Shown: positions 47,281-59,200 of the stretch, one piece after another
Layout of the letters: the number at the start of each line of letters is the position of its first letter
How positions within the stretch are numbered: the first letter of the stretch is position 1
Assembly (NCBI GenBank): GCA_903813345.2
Contig: CAIIXF020000007.1
Coordinates: forward strand, 36,476,759 to 36,540,758
Source: Owenia fusiformis
Lineage: Eukaryota; Annelida; Polychaeta; Sabellida; Oweniidae
Length of the DNA: 64,000 nucleotides
Reading direction: 5' to 3'
Program-made: the position numbers and the translations under genes
Notes under the pieces: generated by a model
The model's input: the letters and a program-made list of their open reading frames with translations, nothing else
The model's database searches: none
What the model was told of the DNA's origin: nothing

Positions 47281-50200
47281 CTGGAAATAGATGGCGTGTA
47301 TCTTTTTCTGATATTTGATAGAGAAAATAATATCAAAGTGATGAACGTTGATGTATTTAACTGTAAATAGTTCGATTGCTAGATTATACATAAGTATATT
47401 TATATTCAATTGCAATAAATGAAGTTCAAAGAAAGACAAAAAGAAGGACAAAACAACATAGATCCTTAAGAAGGGGACTGTACCAATTATGCGCGGCTGA
47501 AAGAAAACCTCAGGTGATTTTCGTCTGTACAATTTAAAGTGTGCGCCTGACCCGGCTACGTATAGCACAGAGTTTATACTGGCGGATTAGACTAGGTCAT
47601 TTTTTATATGTGTGTGAAAGCTTTCTCTTATTTGCGTTTTTTCGTTTAGTACGGTTTTGTTATAATTGCCGAGGTCATATAACCGGGATAAAACAATGAT
47701 TATCGTTGACTGCCCACACACAAAACATACGTTGAGTGAACAGTGTTATTACAAACAACAGGCTTTAGAATACAAAGCGTAGTGTGATAATAAGCTGCAC
47801 ACTACCACTGCTGCATGTACATATTACTAATTTACTAGGGCTCCCAAAGAGTGGATAGGGAGGATGTGTTTGTCACTTTTAAATTTTACATTTCAAAATT
47901 GTCATTTTACATGTCATAATTTGTTGGTTTCATTCGTTAAGCCAATCAAAACATTGTAAAACAATAAATTGTCTGTTACGTACAATCAATTTTGTTCAGT
48001 TTTGATTAGTTGTCAGAATAAAGTTACGTTCATCTGAATCCATGTATCAAAACAAAAATCCTATTTTCACTTCAAAATACTTCAGTGAGATGAAGGCTCG
48101 GAATTGTCACATGCAATAACTTATTGTCGTATTCGTTATTTTATCTTCTCGATAATAGCATTTAGTCGCACATTTGATGCCAGGTCACCTTGTCGCGTAC
48201 CTCTTGGGGAACCCCACATTTATGTGTGTACTCATGGAAGTAAATTCCCCGGTGTAGCCGAGAGCCACAAACTTTTCCACAGGTTCGAAATAACCAATTT
48301 CTCTCATATATACTCTAAATATTTTATTATTTAGCACCTACAAAGTATTGCTAATAACCATATGTAATTTCAATAAGGAAACTTATCTGGCTACATATAA
48401 ATTCAATATCAACACTAGCTGTTCTCTCAACACGTCCTGGCTTACCTTGTGGTGACAAACCCTGGGTTTTCGCTATTTATAGTTTATCAACACCTGGACG
48501 CATGCGCATTTTATACTTAATCGGGCACTTTAAGAATAAAAAATGAAGAAAAACTATTCTTAATCTTTGCTAAAAATGGAATACTTCTTATCGATTCTAA
48601 TATCTTCGTCCTGTTGTCATATGTATCCCACACGTAAATTGGTACATGTCCTGAATTTGAACAGCTATATAATATATAAAACATCTCAATGCCAATATTG
48701 CACATAGACCCTTACCTTTGAATGTAGTTGATATAGTATATTTTTAAATACCCCATATGTATTCTAGATCTCATTGGCTTATTCATGGTCACATGATATG
48801 AAATAGATTAATTTAATCCCTGGAAAGTCCTTAATTCCTGCTAATAGGGAAGATGAAATGTACTAATCACCAGTTAGGTCATGTCCCGTCATATGGCCAG
48901 TCATAAGTACTTTTCATTTTCCTTTCTAGCTGGAATTATAGGAGTTGAATGGCAAAATGCCTTTAATGCCAATGAGAACATGTAAGCATAAAAATGTTGA
49001 AATTGGAAGTCTTCTCATTTTGTTTTTGTTTACTGAGTACATATGGGGTATATAATAAAACAAATAGTGACTGTTACTATGTTTATACTACTGTATGTCA
49101 TGACTTTGCTTGGTACCAAGGAGATGTATGTATATTATATTGCTATAATCAATATTCACAACGAGTATCCATAAGATTGTTTATTACGGATGCGGTTTTT
49201 AATTTTATACTGAAAATACATAGAATAAATGGTTTTATGCCACTATGGTTATATTGTTTTGATAAATGTTATGACATTTGAGGTATGAATGTTATTGTGC
49301 AGCTTATTGTGTTGTTCTTGATATACTGGTCCATAGTTATTCATTTATAGACAATTACAGAGTAGGGCAGAAATTGGAACATTTTGCCATACATTGAAAC
49401 GTTTTTGTTAGTCATGAAGTATCTTCAATACTTATAGCTGTATTTGACAGTCATACATGGCTTAAAGAGGTCATTTAACCTGTACTATCCAAGGGAGATA
49501 GGTTTAGCTCCTCCTAGAGATTCTTTTTTAATTGATGGAAATTACGTCGCGACCATTTTAAGGGTACATATTGTATGGTATGAACGATACTGTATTTGCA
49601 GCAGTGATGTTTTAAGCAGAGAAAATTTGAAAATTGTTGCTGATTTTTGCTGATTGAACTGCAATAATCAAGAAAATAAATGTTCCAATTTGTATAGGCC
49701 CAGCCTGTAGTTATCGTCAGAGGTAACTAATTAACACTCACACGAAGGGTAAGTGTAAACAATTTTTGGAACGTTTCGGATTCATGTGAATAGAAACTAT
49801 ATGATTGATATGGTTTGTTAGTATAAATACACAGTGTCTAAAACACGCATGCTCGTTCTCGAATCTTGATGAGTACACGGTGATATTATCTAAAGAAACG
49901 TTACAACTGTATCTGCATGACATCTATCCTACAATGCAAATTTCATTCCATACATGCACTGATATCCTAAATAAGCAAACAGCATTTATATTATAGGAAT
50001 ATCCTATGGTTTTGAAAAAATATCATTTATATCCATGAATGGATATTGATATCTTCATGAGTGAGCGCAGCGAATGAGTGAAGATATTTGTATTCATGAG
50101 TGGATATAATTGATATTTTTGAAAAACCATAGGATTGTCCGTTTATCCCATGGAAAATCATCATCAGCGAAAAAAGTTGAAAAATATAATTTGAGAAAAA

Positions 50201-53200
50201 TTTTGAAAAAATGAAAAAAAATTGAAAAAAATGTGAAAAAATGTTGAAATTATTTTTGAAATTTTGAATTTTTTTGAAATATTTTTGAAAATAATTAAAA
50301 AATGTAAAAAAAAATTGAAAAAATTCGAAACCATCGAATATCACTTTTCAAACCATCGAATATCACTTTTCAAACCATCGAATATCACTTTCTAAGACGT
50401 GATATTCGATAGTTTAAAAGTGATATTCGATGGTTTGTGAATTTTTTGCTAAAATATGATATCTTGATCCACATATCAAATATATCTTCATGTGATATTC
50501 GATCTACATCCTTGCAACCATGGGATAATAAACAATATGTATATTCTAATTCAGATGATGTATATGCATTTAAAAATGTTACAATTATAACCACATATTG
50601 TAAGGTATGTGTATTATATAGGTTGCGTTGTGTTAGGCGTGGTGTGGGATTTGTGAATTTAGAAATTAAGGCATAAAATCATCTGGGCCAAATGTTTCTT
50701 GTATTGGGGTAAGGGCTAGAGGTATGTGAAAAGATATAACGGACATGCAGAATATAAAATACAGGGTATCCTGGAAATAAAGATACAGTTGCTTCATATA
50801 TTAATAAATTTAAAGATGCAGTATACTGGTCATTTTATTTTTACAGGAGTCATCAATTACAGTGTATCTTGGTGAACAATCAAAAATGATAAGCAAATGA
50901 CAATCTGCTCAAATAAAAAAGTTAGATTCAAGTAAGGGCATTCAGAGCCGGTAAGTTCCAAAACAGAAAACCAGCCCTAGTTAACAAAACCATTGCGATT
51001 GTCCAATCATGGTTTTGAATCTATTTCTCCAGTCTATCCTGATAAAGGTCATCGCCGTTCGTTCCGTTTAGTGTAATGTATTCCCCGGATGTGTTCTAAT
51101 ACTTTAGTGGACGCATTCCAATAACGATAAATTACTTGTAAATCTATTTCGGGAACACCCTATGAAATTGATTATTTGCTGCTAAAGCTAGATCGCACAT
51201 GCTTCCATGCATCTAATTCTAAATGAACGAAGGATTAACAATGCAGGTTACACGCGTGTGCAGTGGAAGTACGAACGGTACTTAAATGCACGAAACTGCT
51301 TAAAACAAATCATACCGGATTTAGATACAAGTGGTATTAGCAAGCGTTAAGTACATGACATGACTGCATCTCTCAAAATATGACAACCTTCACACAACTG
51401 TGTAGAAACCATGTCGACAAGGAACTTATTTTAAGTACCTGATGTGATGAGTGTACACTGCTAAATTAAAGAACAAACGCCCCGACAACAGAATTCTGAT
51501 ACGGCGACATACTCAACGGTGACCCAATGTCGAAGTGAATGGCGTTTTGTCCCTGAAAGTCTTGATCATTTCAAATCGTAATTCCTACCAATGGCTAAAT
51601 ATGATTTTGATACCCACCTTTGAACTGATATAAAACAAAGGGACACAAGAAGTAAGACATTTGATTTGTAATTTTTTCCGAGTAACACTTTTCCTTAGCT
51701 TGTTCCATAGTTAAGGTTATATAGATGTCACATGTGGGTGTTTTTTGTTATAAGTCGCAAGTACCAAAGGAATTGTTCTTGTACTGTAAATTCGCAGGGT
51801 AGTCGCGATTCGTTCAGTGGAAAAGCTGCGCGCGCACGCCCATATACGTGAACGGAAAAACTCAACAATCAAACCCAATACGATTCAATCGGAAAACATT
51901 GAAATATTTGGACTAATCATGAAAAATACAAAGATGTTAAATCCCAAACTCCAAGTACAACGGGTCAGCTCAGAGTGTCAATAATCACAAAATGTCAAAT
52001 ATTTGTGGTGAACCAGATAATTTCGTCATATTTTTGTTAAAACTCCAACTTTTGATAAAAATATAACTTTTTTCTTCTACCTTTTCAACGGCAAAAGAGA
52101 ATTTTTAACAGCGATAATATAACCAAAACAAGGTGGAAATAAAGAGTCATAAACATAGACATCGACATGGGGATTGGTATTTCCTCATTTATCTCAGAAC
52201 AGAAGGAGCACTTTAATGCACATCAAGAAAGATGCACTTACACATAAGAGTAGCCAAAAGAATTGACTTAGGATTATTATTACACTTTACGAACGATTGT
52301 AAGTTGGCAATCGACGCACTTTAAGAAAATTTCATTTCTCTTACACCGCAGTCATGTCATGGTTTATGAATATATTAGGAAGCAATCGAAAATAAGGGAA
52401 AACTACACCAAATACCTACATGAATTATTTGGATAACTTAAAATTCGAGTAGTCTCTCTTACTTGGCGTCTAGTATCAGTTGAACATATAACCTGGCATC
52501 TACAATTAAGCGGACAATGATACACTCCCATCCATCAGTTTAGCAACCGAAATATTTTTACGGAGTTTCTGAAAGCCTGTTAATGGCTCGTTTTATTAAT
52601 TACAAAAATAGTAAATTGATGGCAAATGTTATGCTATCCTTAGATTTCCAAACAAATGGTCTTCGATGAGGGATACAAACAGGAACGTACGGTTATGGAG
52701 GGGAGTGTACAATTTTTTTTAATGAAGTTACGTGTGTTTAATGTACAAAGACAGCCAAGCAGCAAATTCAAATTATATTATTTCACCTTTACCCCAATAC
52801 AACGGGATTTAGTGATTGCGCTAGGCCTAGTAATTTTGAGTACTTTATACCCAGGTCACTTCAAAAAATGGGGTACAAATACTTGTTGGGGTACTTTTTG
52901 AAAATCGCCGCAGCGGGCTCTTGTGGTAAAAACATTTTCTATCACAAAAAGGGTTATCATATTCACAACTTTAGATATTGTCATTGGCTTTCCCCATAAG
53001 AGGTTAAAATCTCAATTGCATTACAACAAAATGTTAGAACGAGTTCAGAGTACAAATTACATAATAATAATAATATTATTAATTATGAAGATTTTTAGTT
53101 ATAGAAACTAGTCAAAAACGACATCTATATGTTATACCTAGTGGAAAGACTGAACAGTAAGTATATGACTATTCAGATGAAAATGAAAATAATATATATT

Positions 53201-56200
53201 AAGTATTATGAATGGATGAATGATTGAATAATGAAAATGATGAAAATGAGAATTCTTAAGTCAAAAAGAAGATTTGTCAAGAAAATCAACAAGATGGTTG
53301 AATATCTACATAATTCACAAATGAAAATAATCCATCTGCTACAATAAGACAATAGTAATAAATCATCGAAAAAGTATTTATTTATGTAAATCTAGAAATC
53401 TATTGATTCCACAATACCTTCATCAAAGTTTATTGAAATGATCTCAGATTTGTGGCGGTATATTACCTGAGATTCCTACAGATTCTTGAACTGAATAGGC
53501 CATATATCAAGGGGTTGGCTGCGCTGTTGAACGACGATAGACTCTGTACGAATATGGAGACTTTTACATTGGATGTGTAGCCAAAGACGTCAAGAAAATT
53601 GTACACAAAATAAGGCGCCCAACACACAATGAATGCTGAAAATAATCCAATAACAGTTCATCTTAAATTATGTAATACTAAATTGTTTATCTATCATTCG
53701 CATTTTTTCTTTTCATGGGGAGTTTTTCTACGAGAAATTAAAATTAAAAAGAGAGTAAAAGTGTAATTCTCGATTTCCACATTCTTGTTGAGTAGACCAA
53801 TCAAATTAAAGATGCTGGTGAATATCAAAAACCTTTGAAATGAGAGCATTTTCCTTATTGAACGACCTGGTTTATCCTTTGATTCGGATATATTGATGAC
53901 TAGTCAAAAACTGCATCGGTGTACAGGGTTACACCTAAAAACGTCACTCTCAACTTTAGGAATAACTTTCTCAGCTATAAAATAATCTTTATGATTTTTA
54001 GTGTAGAAGAATTGACAATGCATAAAACATCGATGTACTTACATATACGTAGCATCAATGTGGAGGCATTCTCGGACGCCAAACCATAAAATCTAAGTTA
54101 GAATAAGTATTCCTTTCTTAAAATATTCTTAAAGAAAAAAAATCATTACGATTCCATCATATTTGACAAAAATCATTCAAAAACTAAGAGCGTAACGTTT
54201 TTAGGTTCACTTTGTGCATGGATGAACAATTGGTGCATTAATGACGTGATTGGTATGTGAGTGCCCTCCTTTTTTTAGAATGACAAACGCGTGGGCTACT
54301 CATATGTAATGTTTTTCAAAATACTTTACCTATTACGATGACTAACGTCATCTTGATTGTTCTAATCTTGGCTTGTGGTATTACCCCTCTATTACTGGAT
54401 GAACTCGACGTCTTCGTCGATGCTGTTCCATTTGAAGAACCTACAAAATGCGTATTTATCATGATTTTCTTTATATCATGCTGTATTAAGCTACCCCCTG
54501 TTGTTACCTCAACAATCTAATTATTGCAGTAGTTCAAGTATACAAAGTGGTCCAATAAAAATACGTTCGCCTTCATATCCGTGCTAACTTTATTATTTTT
54601 AGATAATTATTCATAAAGCCATTTTTTCATCATTTGATTTCGAATATTATGATATTTTAGAGCTTGCATATTATACAAAATGAGAAATTAATAAGAATTT
54701 GCCATACGGTTATCAACCTGTATTCTGACCTTGAGTATTATGTTTGCAATCTTGTTTGTGTCAGTCACGTATATTCAATGAGAAGTATGGACTGATTTGA
54801 ATATGATGAACATTAGCCAAAATGAAAAAGTACATATCATAACTTAGTGTTTCTGAGAGATTTAGAAAAAAGTGCTATACTCCAAAGTGTGTTTTGGGGT
54901 AAAAATCTGATTTAACTTAGGCTTCAATGAAATAGTGCCACGCCCATTTTTGATAAATATTGAAACTTACTCTTGCTTTTAAAAACCGCACTAGCATATG
55001 GTGTTAAAAAAAGTTTACTATCCTTTGTGGCATCGCAAAAATCCCCCAAAATACTCTTGTTTAGGAAACGTTAAATACTCCTTTGAAAATGTTTAAACCT
55101 CCAGTACGAGTATAAAACCTAGTTAAAAACAAAGGTGGTCACATTTGCCTCTTCCTTTCGGGCGTCACACTTTTTCAGAGTTTCTTGACAATTCTTAGAT
55201 ATCTAATAACCCACCATTTTGTAATTTCCTTATTGACCATCCTTTTGATGACGTTTTTGTGGAACGCTCTGTCTGAGGTGTTAATGCTTTTGACTTGCTC
55301 CAAACCACGTAGACGATCACTATGTAACACATTGTAACAATCACTGCTGGGACGATGAAAATGGCCACAGCAGACAATATGAAATACAGCTGAAAATTCA
55401 AATCATCGTAAGAGTTTATTTTTCCCGTATAACTTTTGAAGGGTTTGGTTACGTCATCATTTATTGCGCAGCTCTATACGTCCATACTCATGACGACGAT
55501 TTTTAAGACTCTTGTGGACGTACAGAGCTGCGCAATAAATGATGACGTTATCAAACGCTTCATAAGTTATATGTTATATGCAGGAACAATACAGATGCTA
55601 TAAGTGAGTTGCGAAATCTCTCCATCTTATCAACACGTTTACCAATGATACACGGGTACATGAGATACACGGGTACTAGACAGCGTATGTACGAGTACAG
55701 TACCTATCGCCTGTAAAGTGCTACATTTTTAGGGTGAATTTATAACATTCATATATACCATTTTGAAATCAATGGATAATCTATTTTATTGTTCAATTAT
55801 ATATTATACCTTACAATGTATGTGAATTATCATATAAGAAAATGAATAAGTGATACACGTTATACTTTTTTTATTTGTCCGAATGACCAGTTTGTTAATC
55901 CGTTCATAGTATCGTGTTACCCTTTTCTCGCCATTACTGACTTTTAATATTTTACGTAACTTGTCAAACTGTTCTCAATTCATCAGCAGTAAATGGGTTT
56001 TCAGTTTATCAGCAGAAGAGGGGTCTAAAAGTCATAGAGCTCTCATAATTCATTTGTCAGACTGTTTTCAATTAATCAGGCACTGTTTTCAATTTATCAG
56101 TAGAAGGAAGGGGGTCTAGTCTAATAAACCCATGACGTTGTCAAACTGTTTCCAATCCATCAGCAATATAAGGGACTAGCCACACAGCAAAATGCATGGC

Positions 56201-59200
56201 GATTTTGACTTGTATCTATGTGCTCTGGTGTGTCTGAACGTTAACATCAGCTGCCTCTAGTCCGATCGACTAACAAAACAACCTTTTTGGGGTTGTCGAG
56301 TTGGCCGAGAGGGCTTGAGTGCTAGCACGTTTAGGCTAGGCGATTGGGGCCGTAATCACGAGGTTGCGAGTTCGAGACGCGTGTGCTCCTTGCGTTTATT
56401 CATCCATTTCCCGAAAATAATATGTGAGAAATAAATGAAGAAACATACCTTGATTTGCCATGTCTTGGTTAAGGTCATACCACAGACTGATATACTCCAG
56501 TAGGTATAACCCTTATATAGGAAAAACTGTGGTAGGCTGAACACAAAGGATATAAACCAGGCAAGGAATATAAGAATCTTCGATCGCTGTCCTAAAGTAA
56601 AAATATTAACTTACACTCCCCTCCATAAGTTTGGCAACCTTTTTTCCCCCATTGAACTACGTGTTAAAGCCTCTTGACCTTTGAATTTTTATTTACCTAA
56701 CCTGCGATGAAAATACTTATACTATTGATGGAAACGTAATTTGACTTTATTTCCAATACCTCCAAATTTTCACAATTTTTTTCTTCAATTACAATAGGTC
56801 GAAAATTGATGATAAATTTGATGAATTTTTGAAAATCGACATTCCCATGTTAACCAATGGGAAATGGTAGGTTTGCCGCAAGTCATATGACAGAATATCC
56901 ATTTATCCGAGTCCTTGCAAAAAATACGAGTTAGGCAGGCAATTTATTTAACAAAAAATTAATATGTTTCTTCAGGTTCAACAAAGTTATAGGGCTTTAA
57001 AGTCAAATTTTTTTTTCAAAAAACCTCTCCCATTGAAATAACACAGGAGGCGAAAAGGTATTTTCAAAAATGACTTTGAAGCGCTGTAACTTTAATATTC
57101 ATCAAATAAATTAAACACTTAGTGTTCAAAAAAGTTAGACAATTCAATTTTCTATTTAAAACTATTTTTTGCTGAATCTTTTACTGAAAAGATATCCTGA
57201 TTTCTGATTTGCCCCGAACCCTCCATTTCCCATTGGATTATATGGGAACGACGATTTTCAAAAATTCATCAAATTTATCATCAATTTTCGACCTATTGTA
57301 ATTGAGGAAAAAATTGAGAAAATTTGGAGGTATTGGAAATAAAGTCAAGTTACGTTTCCATCAATATGAAAAGTTATTTCGTCGTCGGTAAGTAAATAAA
57401 AATTCAAACGTAAAGAGGCGTTAACACGTAGTTCAATGGGGGAAAAAAGGTTGCCAAACGTATGGAGGGGAGTGTATCTCAGTGATGTGTAACTGTTTAA
57501 GGAAAATCTTGTAAAAAGATAGATACACATGCATGCAGCCGGGCATGAGGCCAACGAAACTGCATCGACAATATTTATCAGAAAAATAAAAAACAAGTTG
57601 GTCAGTTCAAATGAATATATGAAAATGAAGTCTTCGTCTCTCTTATACTTAGAGTTATCAATTAAATATGAACCTAGTATGAACCTAATGAATATAATAT
57701 TAATGAATATAATAATAGCAATGAGAAAAAATACTAAGCTTGTATTCGCAAATGCAACTAACGCCCGACGGCTACCGGATTAACCTTATTATATGGGTAA
57801 CTCATTTAAATATGAATTGTACCTGCCACAAAGCCATTCATATCTAAATGAGTTGGTCATAAAATAGTAGGTAAATCCGGTAGCCGACTTGCGTTAGTTG
57901 CATTTTCACGAATGCAAAAAGCGGCTAACGGCTCCCATTCATATTTAAATGAGTTGGTCATAAAATAATAAATTAATAAGCTTACCGCTAGCCACGAGTT
58001 GCATTAGCAAATACAAGCTAAGGCTGTATCCGCGAAAGCAACTACCTGTTACCGACTGCCGGTTGATTACAATTTCATGACCAACTCATTTTAATATGAA
58101 TAGTATCTGCCGTGTATCCCGGAGGCTGTAAAATATCGAATCAAACTCAGTAACTGACCTAAATAACGGTTAAATCTTCTTATTCAAGCAGTAACTAACA
58201 CCGACTAACGATGTGTTTGGTAGTGTAAATAGCGAGAGTTCATTTCGCCCGTGCGCATAGACGCAAAACACGTTGAAATGGCATAAAAGTCACGTGATCA
58301 CTGTTAGTTGACAAACCGGTTGTTCGTTCAAAATTATGTTTCATTTATTTAAATACGTATGTCAATCCAGCAGCCGGCAGTTGCATTTGCGAATACAAGC
58401 TAAAACTCTAACAAGAAGGTTCGACAGCCAGAATGCAACTTCGATGTTTTTCAACAAAGCTAGCGTCATTATTGTCTCACATTTATCCGGCAATAAATTC
58501 AAAATCAGCAATCAAAAGATTTGAACCAGTATCTTGATCGCTTCTTATGTTAGAATTTTTGGTTAAAGTAGTCAGACCAAAACTCGTGATTCAAATTCTG
58601 AGGTTAGAAAAATTGAGAAACGACGATTGTTGAATGTTGCATTTTCAATACGGCAATGATGCCCATTTATGGCAAAATATCGAAGTTGCATTCTGGGATC
58701 CAATTCTCCTTTTACCATAATGAACTTTAACGGAATGAGTATGAAGCGCTGAGTTTCTAGAAAACTTAATTAGCTCACCACTTCTCGAGAAGTTAAGAGG
58801 TCTGGCGATCGCATCCAATCTGTCAATACTCAATGAAACCAGTACGAAGGTAGAAGCATATGACACAAGCACCTGCAACGTTATTACACAGAACGAAATG
58901 ATTAATTAATATTGAATGAAATGATTAATTAGGGTCTTTTATTCCCGGGGCATTGGAAAATAAGTCAATCAGCGGCATCAGTACAAATGTAATTAACTGA
59001 AATACTCAAAAGGTTGTAAGTTATTGCTTAATAGTTTTTCTGACAACCGCTCGTTCCAAAGTAATTATTTATTTGGCAAAGTAACGTCAAAACACCGAAC
59101 TGTGAAATATTGCGCCTGTATCGGCTAATTAAGGGGTAATGTGATTATCGAACGATTTTTTTCATTTACCAATTAGGATAGAAAAGATGGACATTCATAA

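Larger units (their letters stand above)
47281..53466 (-). other. Gene B last intron, 6.2 kb
   Basis: Lies between the TM6-TM7 exon and the C-tail exon; absent from gene A. Contains the complex repeat at 50000-50500 and a small transposon at 52521. The open frames near 48994 and 50437 are AT-rich and not convincing. Confidence 0.72.

Noticed and set aside
54338-54520. 60-residue + strand frame
   Set aside because: Shadow of the gene B third-loop exon on the opposite strand.
56295-56400. Functional tRNA gene
   Set aside because: Box A and box B resemble a tRNA, but the 5' and 3' ends cannot form an acceptor stem and the sequence is repeated with decay.
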